23,568 nucleotides of DNA from a virus (IMGVR_UViG_3300024262_000249:1-23568), one strand, 5' to 3'. Counted from the stretch's first letter, positions 6,860-13,726 are shown. Numbers and translations are program-made. Notes: generated from the letters alone by a model not told the origin.

Positions 6860-7360
6860 ATGAGTATAGTAGTCAACACAGATTTTACAGGAGAATATAA
6901 CATTTCAAAAAATTGTTATGATCAGATTGATTTTTATATTGAAAAGTATGAAAAGAAATATTTATTAAAACTGTTAGGTGCTGAACTATACGATTTATTT
7001 ATTTCAGATTTAACTGTTACTAATCCACAAGTACCACAAACTCAAAGATTCTTAGATATATTCAACTCATTTAATATAGATGAAAGTAGTTGTGTAGTAA
7101 CTAGCGAGGGAATACGTAAGATGTTAACTCAATTGATTTACTTTCATTATGTGAGAGAAAACCAAGTGATTAATACAGCAGGTGGTACGGTATCAAATAG
7201 TGTTGAATTAGGGCTTCCTGCATCGTTTAAAGGTAACATTGTACAAGCGTATAATGAAGGCGTAGATAATAGTCATGCAATACAATGGTATATTTGTGAT
7301 AATTCTACTGACTACCCAGAAGAAAACATACAACTTTTAGAAAATACAAGTGGTATATGA
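6860..7360 (+). CDS. Head-tail connector protein candidate (DUF6712-like)
   Basis: A 166-aa protein in the position of the adaptor that docks under the portal ring. Its N-terminal half is helical, with a conserved-looking segment CYDQIDFYIEKYEKKYLLKLLGAELYDLF (residues 19-47), a hallmark of a connector family I know from Bacteroidota phages. A second helical half carries GIRKMLTQLIYFHYVRENQV (95-114) followed by a flexible Gly/Ser/Asn-rich loop and a C-terminal helix. The family name is from memory. The gene ends with an ATGA overlap into the next gene, so the two are probably translationally coupled. Confidence 0.7.
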   Translation: MSIVVNTDFTGEYNISKNCYDQIDFYIEKYEKKYLLKLLGAELYDLFISDLTVTNPQVPQTQRFLDIFNSFNIDESSCVVTSEGIRKMLTQLIYFHYVRENQVINTAGGTVSNSVELGLPASFKGNIVQAYNEGVDNSHAIQWYICDNSTDYPEENIQLLENTSGI

Positions 7361-7704
7361 GAACTGAATTTCTATTAACTGATGCTGATGCTTCCATTAC
7401 TCAAATTGGAGCGTATGAGATTGATTGCGGTCAAGATATGCGATGGGTTTTGGCTATTAATAGTAGTGGTTTAGATGGTATTCCTAAAATATACGTTGAA
7501 GAAAGCGCTGATAATATTGATTGGATTCCTTTAAACAACAATGATTGTGAAGGCATATTAGATTACTTCCCAATGGATGATGATTTAATTAGCATTAGAG
7601 ATTCTTATTTCATGGGTAAAAGCATAAGGGTAAGAATTGAACCGAATGGAAATACAAGCGGTTTAATAACTGCTAAATTAGTTGTAAAGACAAAGAGTAA
7701 TTAG
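7357..7704 (+). CDS. Beta-rich virion protein, possible decoration or neck protein
   Basis: A 115-aa, acidic, beta-rich protein. The core reads ADASITQIGAYEI, RWVLAINSSGLDGIPKIYVEES, DNIDWIPLNN and KSIRVRIEPNGNTSGLITAKLVVKTKS. The last stretch, with paired strands around a PNGNTSG turn, resembles domains of phage surface proteins in which strands compare a measured value along a sandwich fold. I cannot assign a family. It starts inside the ATGA overlap with the connector gene and precedes two related beta-rich genes, so a role on the virion surface or neck is likely. Confidence 0.6.
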   Translation: MRTEFLLTDADASITQIGAYEIDCGQDMRWVLAINSSGLDGIPKIYVEESADNIDWIPLNNNDCEGILDYFPMDDDLISIRDSYFMGKSIRVRIEPNGNTSGLITAKLVVKTKSN

Positions 7705-7705
7705 A

Positions 7706-8065
7706 ATGGCTAAAAGTTACGATTTAAGGAGGGAAGTTGAAGTTGCAAAGATGCAAACTTTAATTGATGCTGTTGATGGTATCGAAAGAGGCACTTTGGC
7801 TTCTTTGGTTAATACTGATAACATACCTGCAAGTCTTACAGAGGTGCTTTTAATGGCTTCAAATGTTCTAAGGAAAGAAGTTACTATACAAAACAATTCA
7901 AACGGTATAATGTATGTTATTAGAGGCGGTGGGGTTACAACAACTAATTACAATTGGAAATTAAAAAGAGGAGATCATTTAACAATAGATGATTTTCGAG
8001 GCGACATAAAAGCTATCTTTGTAAACTCAACAGGTTTTGCAATGGTATCTGAAAGTTATTACTAA
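7706..8065 (+). CDS. Virion surface protein, tandem paralogue 1
   Basis: A 119-aa protein with a helical N-terminal third (1-40) and a beta-rich C-terminal domain (about 44-116). This domain aligns with residues 68-140 of the next gene's product: LLMASNVLRKEVTIQNNSNGIMYV here matches LLAANADRKQVVIRNDTNQDLYI there, and WKLKRGDHLTIDDFRGDIKAIF matches IKLKKNDVYLEDKYTGTISGIW. The pair therefore looks like a duplication followed by divergence. The fold (NxSNxxMYVxxGxG... with a later FxGxIxAIF) is common in phage head and fibre proteins. It is likely a decoration or surface-exposed virion component, but no function is shown. Confidence 0.65.
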   Translation: MAKSYDLRREVEVAKMQTLIDAVDGIERGTLASLVNTDNIPASLTEVLLMASNVLRKEVTIQNNSNGIMYVIRGGGVTTTNYNWKLKRGDHLTIDDFRGDIKAIFVNSTGFAMVSESYY

Positions 8066-8082
8066 TAAAATAAATAAATAAA

Positions 8083-8517
8083 ATGAGTCAAGTGCAACAA
8101 TCAAATGATGACCTACTATTAGAGTTAGAGTCAATCGACACAAGAGTAGAAACTTTAAACACCAACGGTGCTAAAGAGTCCAAGCAGGACACTATGATAA
8201 CAGAATTGCAGTCTATTGCTGCAAATACTGATGGTTTAGGTTTAGCAGATACAGGTGCTGCAAGTACGGTTGCAGTTTCAATTACTTCCGTTACTTTATT
8301 AGCGGCTAATGCAGATAGAAAACAAGTTGTAATTAGAAATGACACTAATCAGGATTTGTATATTGCACATGGAGCAACAGCAACCGTATCAAGTGCTATT
8401 AAGTTAAAAAAGAATGATGTTTATTTAGAAGATAAATATACAGGTACTATAAGTGGAATATGGGATTCTGTTGCTGGTGGTGGTAACGCTCAAATAATTG
8501 AAGATACTAAGGCATAA
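8083..8517 (+). CDS. Virion surface protein, tandem paralogue 2
   Basis: A 144-aa protein. Residues 1-55 form an acidic helical, probably trimer- or dimer-forming stalk (LLLELESIDTRVETLN). Residues 62-140 form a beta-rich domain homologous to the preceding gene's C-terminal domain. The conserved core is ANADRKQVVIRNDTNQDLYI, then KLKKNDVYLEDKYTGTISGIWDS. A 17-nt A-rich gap separates it from paralogue 1, and its TAATG junction overlaps the next start by one base. The N-terminal stalks of the two copies do not resemble each other, so one may be attached differently. Virion surface or fibre-associated role is inferred. Confidence 0.65.
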   Translation: MSQVQQSNDDLLLELESIDTRVETLNTNGAKESKQDTMITELQSIAANTDGLGLADTGAASTVAVSITSVTLLAANADRKQVVIRNDTNQDLYIAHGATATVSSAIKLKKNDVYLEDKYTGTISGIWDSVAGGGNAQIIEDTKA

Positions 8518-8921
8518 TGAGTAATATTGTCATAAGTAGTAGTGAAGATGCTGTTTCAGGTTATTTGAAAGTTCAAGTAACTGAAACAACTTCATCTAAT
8601 AATTTTAGCAGCAATACGCCAACTAATGTTCCAGGTTTAACTTATACAATTACTGTTGATGGTGATTATGTTTTATATTCTATAATTAACGGTGAGTGCG
8701 ACCAAAACGAAGAAATAGAACTTTATTTTGCTAAAAATGGAACTACTGATTTAGATTCTGTATGTATAGATAAATGGCAAAAGAAAAATTTGCAAAGTGT
8801 TCAATCAACTTATGCTTTAGACGGTTTGGTTGCTGGTGATGTTATTACTGTTCAGTTAAACACAAATAATGATAATGTTGATTTAGAAAATAGAAGGTTA
8901 TTATTGCAAACATGGGGATAG
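8517..8921 (+). CDS. Beta-rich virion protein (jelly-roll-like), 134 aa
   Basis: A 134-aa Ser/Thr/Asn-rich protein. Strand pattern: GYLKVQVTETTSSNNFSS, GLTYTITVDGDYVLYSIIN, EEIELYFAKNGT, and SVQSTYALDGLVAGDVITVQLN followed by NRRLLLQTWG. A central 'G-x-Y-x-hYSIING' strand followed by 'LYFAKNG' and 'GDVITVQL' is the general layout of C1q/TNF-like jelly rolls that appear in phage surface proteins; this is a resemblance only. It starts in a TAATG junction and ends in a 10-nt overlap with the Cys-rich gene, so the three are in one translational block. Confidence 0.6.
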   Translation: MSNIVISSSEDAVSGYLKVQVTETTSSNNFSSNTPTNVPGLTYTITVDGDYVLYSIINGECDQNEEIELYFAKNGTTDLDSVCIDKWQKKNLQSVQSTYALDGLVAGDVITVQLNTNNDNVDLENRRLLLQTWG

Positions 8922-9250
8922 ATTGTTTAAAATGTATTAATAGTGCTTGTTGTAAACTTGTTATTGAAGTAGATAAAGAAGAATATGATAGTAGTGTTAA
9001 ATCTGTTAAAAAGCATTTAGTAAAAAGAACTGATGAATTTATAAAAAGATTCCCAAAGCTTGAAAGTAAAAGAAATCATTTCGATGAGATGTATAAAGAT
9101 AATTTTGCTACATTAGAAAAAAGTGATGATGGTTTATGTGTTTTATTAGATAGAAAAACAATGTTGTGTTCTGTTTATGAAGATAGACCAAAATGTTGCA
9201 AAGATTACACAACAAATAGATGTTCAAAAATTAGAGAATGTATAAATTAG
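8912..9250 (+). CDS. YkgJ-like Cys-cluster (Zn/Fe-binding) protein
   Basis: A 112-aa protein with ten Cys. CLKCINSACC (5-14) is the C-x2-C-x4-CC signature of the YkgJ/'CxxCxxxxCC' family. LCVLLDRKTMLCSVYEDRPKCCKDY (75-99) matches its second half, where a typical member has 'C..L.....C.IYE.RP..CR.F'. More Cys follow at 104 and 110. The family is thought to chelate zinc or iron or carry an iron-sulfur centre; its activity is unknown. Length is normal. In the phage it sits between a virion protein and a conserved phage gene, with 10-nt and 13-nt overlaps. It may be an assembly or stress function, or a cellular gene acquired into the structural operon. Confidence 0.75.
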   Translation: MGIDCLKCINSACCKLVIEVDKEEYDSSVKSVKKHLVKRTDEFIKRFPKLESKRNHFDEMYKDNFATLEKSDDGLCVLLDRKTMLCSVYEDRPKCCKDYTTNRCSKIRECIN

Positions 9251-9729
9251 AAATACAACCAAAGAATAACAATGCTGAGGGGCATTTTTTCAATAAATGG
9301 TTAAACAACAATCACGTTCATACATCGTGCGTTTATAATGATTTTGGTGTTGATGTTTATTTTAGTAGTGAGCCATCTCAAGCTATAAAGGGTGAAATTA
9401 TTAATAAATACAGCTCTTTAACTGCTGCTGATTTACTTTATGATTTAATTATAAAAGACGGTTACGAGCAATATAAAGAAGATGGATTGGACTATTTCAA
9501 TGATATTAGGGTTGAATTAGTCTTGGAGTATAAGGCTGGTTTAAAGACGCCTGCTGAGATTTACGAAATAGAATCTAAACTAGATAAGACTATTACTAAA
9601 ATATTACGTGGTGACTGGATGAGCGCTTCCTTTGAAATGCAGAGCGTTGTTATAGATGGAGCATTGACGCAAGAGTTTTACGATGAAATATTAAACCATA
9701 TTAACAACTACGTAACAGAAAATTATTAA
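9238..9729 (+). CDS. Hypothetical phage protein, 163 aa
   Basis: A 163-aa protein without a recognised motif. N-terminal strands (YKLEIQP, SCVYNDFGVDVYFSS) precede helical segments (AADLLYDLIIKDGYEQYKEDGL; KTPAEIYEIESKLDKTITKILRGDWMSASFEMQSV). The C-terminus is a helix ending NNYVTENY. The 'WMSA...GDW' helical segment resembles C-terminal regions of small phage proteins of unknown role. It starts 13 nt inside the Cys-rich gene and ends two bases before a membrane-anchored gene. A virion or assembly role is only implied by location. Confidence 0.6.
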   Translation: MYKLEIQPKNNNAEGHFFNKWLNNNHVHTSCVYNDFGVDVYFSSEPSQAIKGEIINKYSSLTAADLLYDLIIKDGYEQYKEDGLDYFNDIRVELVLEYKAGLKTPAEIYEIESKLDKTITKILRGDWMSASFEMQSVVIDGALTQEFYDEILNHINNYVTENY

Positions 9730-9731
9730 TA

Positions 9732-10037
9732 ATGGATTTAGAAGGTAATATAGGAAATTTAATGACTGCTTTAAGCGGTGTTATTGGTGTAACTGCTGCT
9801 TTTTTCACGTTAAAAGGACACGTTAATAATAACGAGGACAAAATTCAAGACTTAAAAGACAAGATGACTAAAGATAATGAAGTTTTACATTTAAGGATTG
9901 AGAAAACGCAAGAAACAGCCTCAAAATATATTGAAAAAACAGATTCAGAGTTCAAGGAAATAAACGCCAATATGAATAATGTATTAATTGAAACTTCAGC
10001 AATTAAAGGAATGATTGAAATATTATTAAACAAATGA
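9732..10037 (+). CDS. Membrane-anchored coiled-coil protein (lysis or tail accessory candidate)
   Basis: A 101-aa protein. Residues 5-27 (GNIGNLMTALSGVIGVTAAFFTL) are hydrophobic and predicted to span the membrane once. From about 32 (NNNEDKIQDLKDKMTKDN...) to the end it is a charged heptad-rich helix with little Pro or Gly, i.e. a coiled coil. This layout is that of small phage proteins in the XhlA/holin-accessory or spanin class, in which a short anchor carries a coiled-coil stem. It lacks any lipobox or Cys. The gene is in a structural operon upstream of DUF1353 rather than beside the endolysin candidate at 23448, so the lysis role is tentative. Confidence 0.55.
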   Translation: MDLEGNIGNLMTALSGVIGVTAAFFTLKGHVNNNEDKIQDLKDKMTKDNEVLHLRIEKTQETASKYIEKTDSEFKEINANMNNVLIETSAIKGMIEILLNK

Positions 10038-10462
10038 TGATAACTAAAACCAATGTTCGTGAGTATTTGAAGAATGGATTGGTTAAAACTTCAATGGTTT
10101 ACCCGATCACTAAAGATTCTCATTATGTTGTCTTAGAAGAATTAATAATAAAATTATCAAATGAAGAAATTATTAAAATACCTAAAGGATTTAAGTTCAA
10201 CGGTAGTTCATCTCCGAGATTCCTATGGTGGTTATTTCCTCCTTATGGAGATTTTTTCTTTGCTGCTATTATTCACGACTATTTATACCATATTAAGTAT
10301 AAATCTACTGAAATTAATATTAAATTAGCTAAAAAAATAGCTGATAAAGAAATGTTAATTTGGTCTAACATAATAAATAAGCGTAACTTTGCTAAAATAG
10401 TTGATAATTATTCACGTTATTACGCAGTTCTTTTATTTGGAATGAAGCAATATAAAGATTAA
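10034..10462 (+). CDS. DUF1353 family phage protein
   Basis: A 142-aa member of DUF1353. The signature is IPKGFKFNGSSSPRFLWWLFPPYGDFFFAAIIHDYLY (residues 49-85), in which 'IPxGFxxxGxSxPRxLWW' and 'AAIIHDYLY' are the family hallmarks; His81 and Asp82 are the conserved pair. Members are frequent among tail- and lysis-adjacent phage genes; their biochemical role is not known. Length is normal. The start is a tandem ATGATG in a 4-nt overlap with the upstream stop (10035-10037), so either ATG could be used. It ends in a TAATGA junction with the next gene. Confidence 0.88.
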   Translation: MMITKTNVREYLKNGLVKTSMVYPITKDSHYVVLEELIIKLSNEEIIKIPKGFKFNGSSSPRFLWWLFPPYGDFFFAAIIHDYLYHIKYKSTEINIKLAKKIADKEMLIWSNIINKRNFAKIVDNYSRYYAVLLFGMKQYKD

Positions 10463-11898
10463 TGAAAAGAGAAACCGTCGACATAGTAGAAGATTTGATT
10501 GCACAACTTAGTATTGTAGTGCCTTTTAATACTATTACTGATAATGGTGATGGTTCTTATACTATTGAATCCTGTAATACTGGTTACTTATTTCCTTGTT
10601 ATAAGTTTGTTCTTGATGAAGTTACTTATACTGTAATGAATGAAGTTGGTAAGGAATTTATTTTCAATCAACAATTTACTATTTCGGGTAATGTTATTCC
10701 AACAGCTTCACAAGTTTTATTAGATGGCTTAAAATACTATCATGGGACGGTAATAGCTACAAAAGAAGAATTAGCAAGAAAAGAGCTGTCTTCTGATAAG
10801 TTTCCGATGGCTTTCTTATTGGAAGTATTGGAAGATGATTTTAATAACGCTGATGATGCTAGAATTGACCGAGTAAGTAAGTTAAGATTGTTCTTTTTAT
10901 CTGAAACAGACGAAAATAATTGGACTACACAGGAACATTACGAGTTTTCTATAAAACCAATGAGAAACTTATTGGATAAATTCATAACTTATTTAGATAG
11001 GAGTAATTTAATCGGTAAAGTTGATTCTTACAAAGCAATTAATCATGCTAAATTCGGAGTATTTGTATCTTCAAAAGGTGGTCATACTAAGCGAATATTC
11101 AACGATAAATTAAGTGGTGTAGAATTATTAATTGATTTACCAATTAGAAAATCAAAAGATTGTGATGATTGTGATACAGAGCCTATATTAGAGTGTTTAC
11201 CTGCTACAATAACTGATTCGGATGGTGTAAGTACATTTGAAGTTTTAAGCGGAGGAATAGGGGCTTGTACTCCAGCAGTTGTTCAAAGTGGTATTCAATA
11301 CCAAAGAGATTATTTCACTTATCAGGTAATTTCTTATGCAGCCTATGACGATGCTTGGCAATTAGCCAATGGAGGTTATAACTTTACACATCCTGCAATC
11401 CCTTTATTTATACAGGAGCTAGACTTGGTTACAGACCCAACAGGAAATACTTTATTATATAACAATGCTTTTGGCAATAAAATTAGATGGACTAGTGTAA
11501 GTGGTGTTTTAGCCACAAGCACAGAAACTTACACTATTGATAATTTAACTGGTTTAGCTTATGTTAGACCTACTACAATAAGAAGTTCTTATAACAATGT
11601 TTTTGGTATTGGTGGTGTTTTGGAAACTTTGAACACTTCTGGTTATAATGGTTATAATGATTATTTTGTACCTAATGGTAAAATAATTATTAATATATCT
11701 ACATTTAGTTTAAAAGCTGGTGATAGGGCGGTTTTATTACCATTAATGAAATTCGGTATTTATGAGATTTTAACATCTACTACTTATAGATTCAGTAGTA
11801 CTTCTGTTTATGATTCTAATCATGTAACAATATTAAGTACTGTACAGAAGTCCAGCAATACAGTATTTCAAAACATTTATTGCAGAATACACTTTTAA
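10462..11898 (+). CDS. Neck/connector-type protein with fused C-terminal surface region
   Basis: A 478-aa two-part protein. The first part (about 1-230) matches a Bacteroidota phage family with FPMAFLLEVLEDDFNN (114-129), RIDRVSKLRLFFLSETD (134-150) and NWTTQEHYEFSIKPMRNL (153-170). It is likely a head-tail joining or tail-terminator component, since it sits just before the tail tube gene. A linker (231-272) carries CDDCDTEPILECLP and ITDSDGVSTFEVLSGG, a repeat-like joint seen in phage surface proteins. The rest (about 273-478) is Ser/Asn/Tyr-rich and beta-strand predicted, with NAFGNKIRWT and YTIDNLTGLAYV. The C-terminal part may be an interchangeable display domain. The family call is from memory; the domain boundary is approximate. 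Confidence 0.6.
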   Translation: MKRETVDIVEDLIAQLSIVVPFNTITDNGDGSYTIESCNTGYLFPCYKFVLDEVTYTVMNEVGKEFIFNQQFTISGNVIPTASQVLLDGLKYYHGTVIATKEELARKELSSDKFPMAFLLEVLEDDFNNADDARIDRVSKLRLFFLSETDENNWTTQEHYEFSIKPMRNLLDKFITYLDRSNLIGKVDSYKAINHAKFGVFVSSKGGHTKRIFNDKLSGVELLIDLPIRKSKDCDDCDTEPILECLPATITDSDGVSTFEVLSGGIGACTPAVVQSGIQYQRDYFTYQVISYAAYDDAWQLANGGYNFTHPAIPLFIQELDLVTDPTGNTLLYNNAFGNKIRWTSVSGVLATSTETYTIDNLTGLAYVRPTTIRSSYNNVFGIGGVLETLNTSGYNGYNDYFVPNGKIIINISTFSLKAGDRAVLLPLMKFGIYEILTSTTYRFSSTSVYDSNHVTILSTVQKSSNTVFQNIYCRIHF

Positions 11899-11906
11899 AA
11901 AATATT

Positions 11907-12092
11907 ATGATACAAATAGAACAAGGATTGACAGTAAAAGAAAACATTTTAGAAATTCATTCAGCTTATATTGAATGTATTTTTGAAGATGAAAAAGGAA
12001 CTAAACATTCAAGATTGATGCAAGTTGATTTATCTGCCGTTAATTTAGTAGATGCAAAAGCAAGTAATGAAATAGTAAAAAAATTCATATAA
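11907..12092 (+). CDS. Small hypothetical protein (61 aa)
   Basis: A 61-aa protein that starts at ATG 11907. An in-frame TTG at 11880 would add nine residues and overlap the 478-aa gene, but the ATG has an A/T-rich leader like other starts here and is preferred. Predicted strands and helix: QIEQGLTVKENILEIHSAYIECIFEDEKGTKHSRLMQVDLSAVN. No family is recognised. It closes the connector module; the 156-bp gap with the tail promoter follows. Confidence 0.55.
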   Translation: MIQIEQGLTVKENILEIHSAYIECIFEDEKGTKHSRLMQVDLSAVNLVDAKASNEIVKKFI

Positions 12093-12248
12093 TAAATAAA
12101 AACTTTATAGGTTAAAGCCGAAATTATCACTTTAATCTAAATAGATAATACTAAAAAATAGACCTTTAAAATATTGGCGTACTTGAAAGGTTTAAATATA
12201 GTTTTGTTTATTAATCAAATAATAATAATAATTTAAAAATTTAAAAAA
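12093..12248 (+). promoter_or_regulatory. Leader region of the tail module: promoter with -33/-7 boxes
   Basis: A 156-bp gap with no gene. TAGTTTTG (12199-12206) matches the Bacteroidota -7 box TAnnTTTG. TTG at 12174-12176 lies 22 bp upstream, within the 17-23 bp usual for -33. The first half has short inverted repeats that share one segment: CTTTA (12103-12107) can pair with TAAAG (12113-12117), and GGTTAAAG (12110-12117) can pair with CTTTAATC (12130-12137). ACCTTT (12162-12167) and AAAGGT (12186-12191) flank the -33 region. None has a following T run, so I do not call a terminator. The final stretch before the ATG is A/T-only, as before the capsid gene, fitting high expression of the tube protein. 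Confidence 0.6.
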
Positions 12249-13148
12249 ATGGCAGAATGTAATTGCGATACAGGTTTATTTAACCTGCAATCTGGGTCAT
12301 GTATAGTGCATCCAGGAATAACGAGAAAATATATTTTCGTTGAATATTTTAAAGCAGATGGTAGTATTAATGGTGTTGATTTGTCAGCTACTTTTGGTGA
12401 GGCAGAAATTAATGCTTTATTAAACCAAAGCGACAAGGCTTTAAGATGGTATTTATCAGATAGTATTTCTAATTTCGTAACTGAAAGAGGCGATCCAAAT
12501 ACTGAGACAATCGACAATGTGAATTTCATTACTTCGCAAGGTGTTAGAAATATGAGTTCTGACTTCTTAGCTTCAAGTGCTGAATTGGCAAAGAAAATAA
12601 ATGGTAACAATTGTGTTGATATGGGTGTTTATCTTATTGATGAAGATAACAATATTAACGGAATTGTAAACAGAGATAACTTTTTAGATCCGATTAGATT
12701 AGAAAGAAATAGTTTTGGTAAGGTTGTATTTCCAACTGAATCAACAATATTTAAAGTTTCTTTTTCTTCAACTTGGGGTAAATCAGTAAAAGATGGAGAT
12801 TTAAGATCTTTAGGATTTGCTTCTCATGGTACAGATATTTTATCTAAAAGAGGCTTAATTGACGTTAATGAGAGTAATTCTAACGCTGCAACTTCAACAA
12901 CTGCAACTGTTAGATATACTACGGTTGATGGTTCGGCTAATGGTTCAGCTTTTACTGGTTTATTGTTCGGTGATTTTGCAATGTTTAATACAACTACTCA
13001 ATTAGCGGTTGTGGTAAGTGCCTCAGTTGAAAACCCTGATGGAACTTATGAATTGACTTTTGCAGCTCAAACAGCTACCGATGTAGGTACTATTTCAGCT
13101 ACTTCAACTGGTTTTGAGTTTGAAACAGCAGATATTATTTACTTATAA
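12249..13148 (+). CDS. Major tail tube protein
   Basis: A 299-aa protein in the place of the main tube subunit: first gene after its own promoter and upstream of the tape measure. The N-terminus, MAECNCDTGLFNLQSGSC, has three Cys (4, 6, 18), and VHPGITRKYIFVEYFKADGS follows. Its middle part (about 80-170) has the LYLSDSISNFV-type and NCVDMGVYLIDEDN strands of a tube beta-sandwich. From about 207 to the end, NAATSTTATVRYTTVDGSAN and VENPDGTYELTFAAQTATDVG form a Thr/Ala-rich, beta-strand region that could be an Ig-like add-on. The A/T-only leader before the ATG resembles the capsid gene's. The assignment is from position and composition rather than a recognised motif. Confidence 0.7.
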   Translation: MAECNCDTGLFNLQSGSCIVHPGITRKYIFVEYFKADGSINGVDLSATFGEAEINALLNQSDKALRWYLSDSISNFVTERGDPNTETIDNVNFITSQGVRNMSSDFLASSAELAKKINGNNCVDMGVYLIDEDNNINGIVNRDNFLDPIRLERNSFGKVVFPTESTIFKVSFSSTWGKSVKDGDLRSLGFASHGTDILSKRGLIDVNESNSNAATSTTATVRYTTVDGSANGSAFTGLLFGDFAMFNTTTQLAVVVSASVENPDGTYELTFAAQTATDVGTISATSTGFEFETADIIYL

Positions 13149-13158
13149 AAACTAAAAC

Positions 13159-13305
13159 ATGAAGATTTCATTTAATGACCAAGCGATAAAAAAAATGAGT
13201 AAAGCTCAATTCCTAAAACAGCATAAAGCATTTGCTGACAAAGTGGACTTGGAAGCGTACTATTATAAAATAAATCCGAAGAGTGTTAAAGGAAAGTCTG
13301 AATAA
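13159..13305 (+). CDS. Small basic hypothetical protein (48 aa)
   Basis: ATG 13159 to TAA 13305 encodes 48 residues: a short strand (KISFNDQ), a helix (QAIKKMSKAQFLKQHKAFAD) and a Tyr/Lys-rich end (YYYKINPKSVKGKSE). No family is recognised. It follows the tube gene after 10 nt and has an A-rich leader (actaaaac). Its last 23 nt overlap the next gene, whose GTG start lies inside it, so translation of the two is probably coupled. Similar small basic ORFs follow tail tube genes in related phages, as I recall. Confidence 0.6.
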   Translation: MKISFNDQAIKKMSKAQFLKQHKAFADKVDLEAYYYKINPKSVKGKSE

Positions 13306-13726
13306 ATGGCTAAAAATAGACCCTATCAGTATAATACGTCAAGTTTTATCTGATAGGGCTATTCTTAATTGGATTGAAGAAGCCAATAGGAAACAATTAT
13401 TAACTGGTAAAAACAGTTTTGACGTTAAACTTTCTGATATTGGTGGAGGTTATTCAGATTTTACACTACAATTAAACCCAAATAAACAAAGAGATGTTGT
13501 AAATTTGTTAGATACTAGCGAATTTTACGCAAGTATTACAGCTAAAGTAGATACAAGTTTATTAGAAATTGATGCAGACCCTATTAAAACAGACGACAAT
13601 GGCAAAGATACAAACCTTTATGATAGATGGGGTGAGGACATTCTTGGACTTAACGAAGAACATTTACAAGAACTTATTGATACGCTTAAAGACAAACTTA
13701 TTATTGAAATTCTCAAAAAAGTATAG
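13283..13726 (+). CDS. Tail-completion/gp10-like protein candidate
   Basis: A 147-aa protein with a GTG start. Recognisable stretches are KLSDIGGGYSDFTLQL (49-64), NLLDTSEFYASITAKV (74-89) and DRWGEDILGLNEEHLQELIDTLKDKL (114-139). The 'LxDTGxFYxSFxV ... GxxILGLxEExLxEL' pattern belongs to a Bacteroidota phage family that resembles HK97 gp10-like tail-completion or virion-morphogenesis proteins. The gp10 relationship is a resemblance from memory, not an alignment. The GTG is preferred because the only nearby ATG (13306) is in another frame and closes after 15 codons. It overlaps both neighbours by 23 nt and ends with two TAG codons in a row, next to an AAAAAA run. Confidence 0.6.
   Translation: MLKESLNKWLKIDPISIIRQVLSDRAILNWIEEANRKQLLTGKNSFDVKLSDIGGGYSDFTLQLNPNKQRDVVNLLDTSEFYASITAKVDTSLLEIDADPIKTDDNGKDTNLYDRWGEDILGLNEEHLQELIDTLKDKLIIEILKKV

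Noticed and set aside
11880-11906. TTG start nine codons upstream of the 61-aa gene
   Set aside because: The TTG lies inside the end of the 478-aa gene, and the ATG at 11907 has an A/T-rich leader like other genes here.
12161-12193. ACCTTT/AAAGGT inverted repeat as a terminator after the 61-aa gene
   Set aside because: The stem is only six pairs with an 18-nt loop and no T run, and it overlaps the promoter elements.
13306-13353. ATG-started 15-codon frame (MAKNRPYQYNTSSFI) between the 48-aa and gp10-like genes
   Set aside because: It closes almost at once. The GTG frame at 13283 has the conserved-looking protein, so the ATG is treated as chance. A disrupted longer N-terminus in a relative would be needed to revive it.
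13569-13703. N-terminal 45 codons of the frame before the tape measure
   Set aside because: This part overlaps the gp10-like gene in another frame and reads as low-information sequence (LLKQTTMAKIQTF); real coding evidence begins near 13704.
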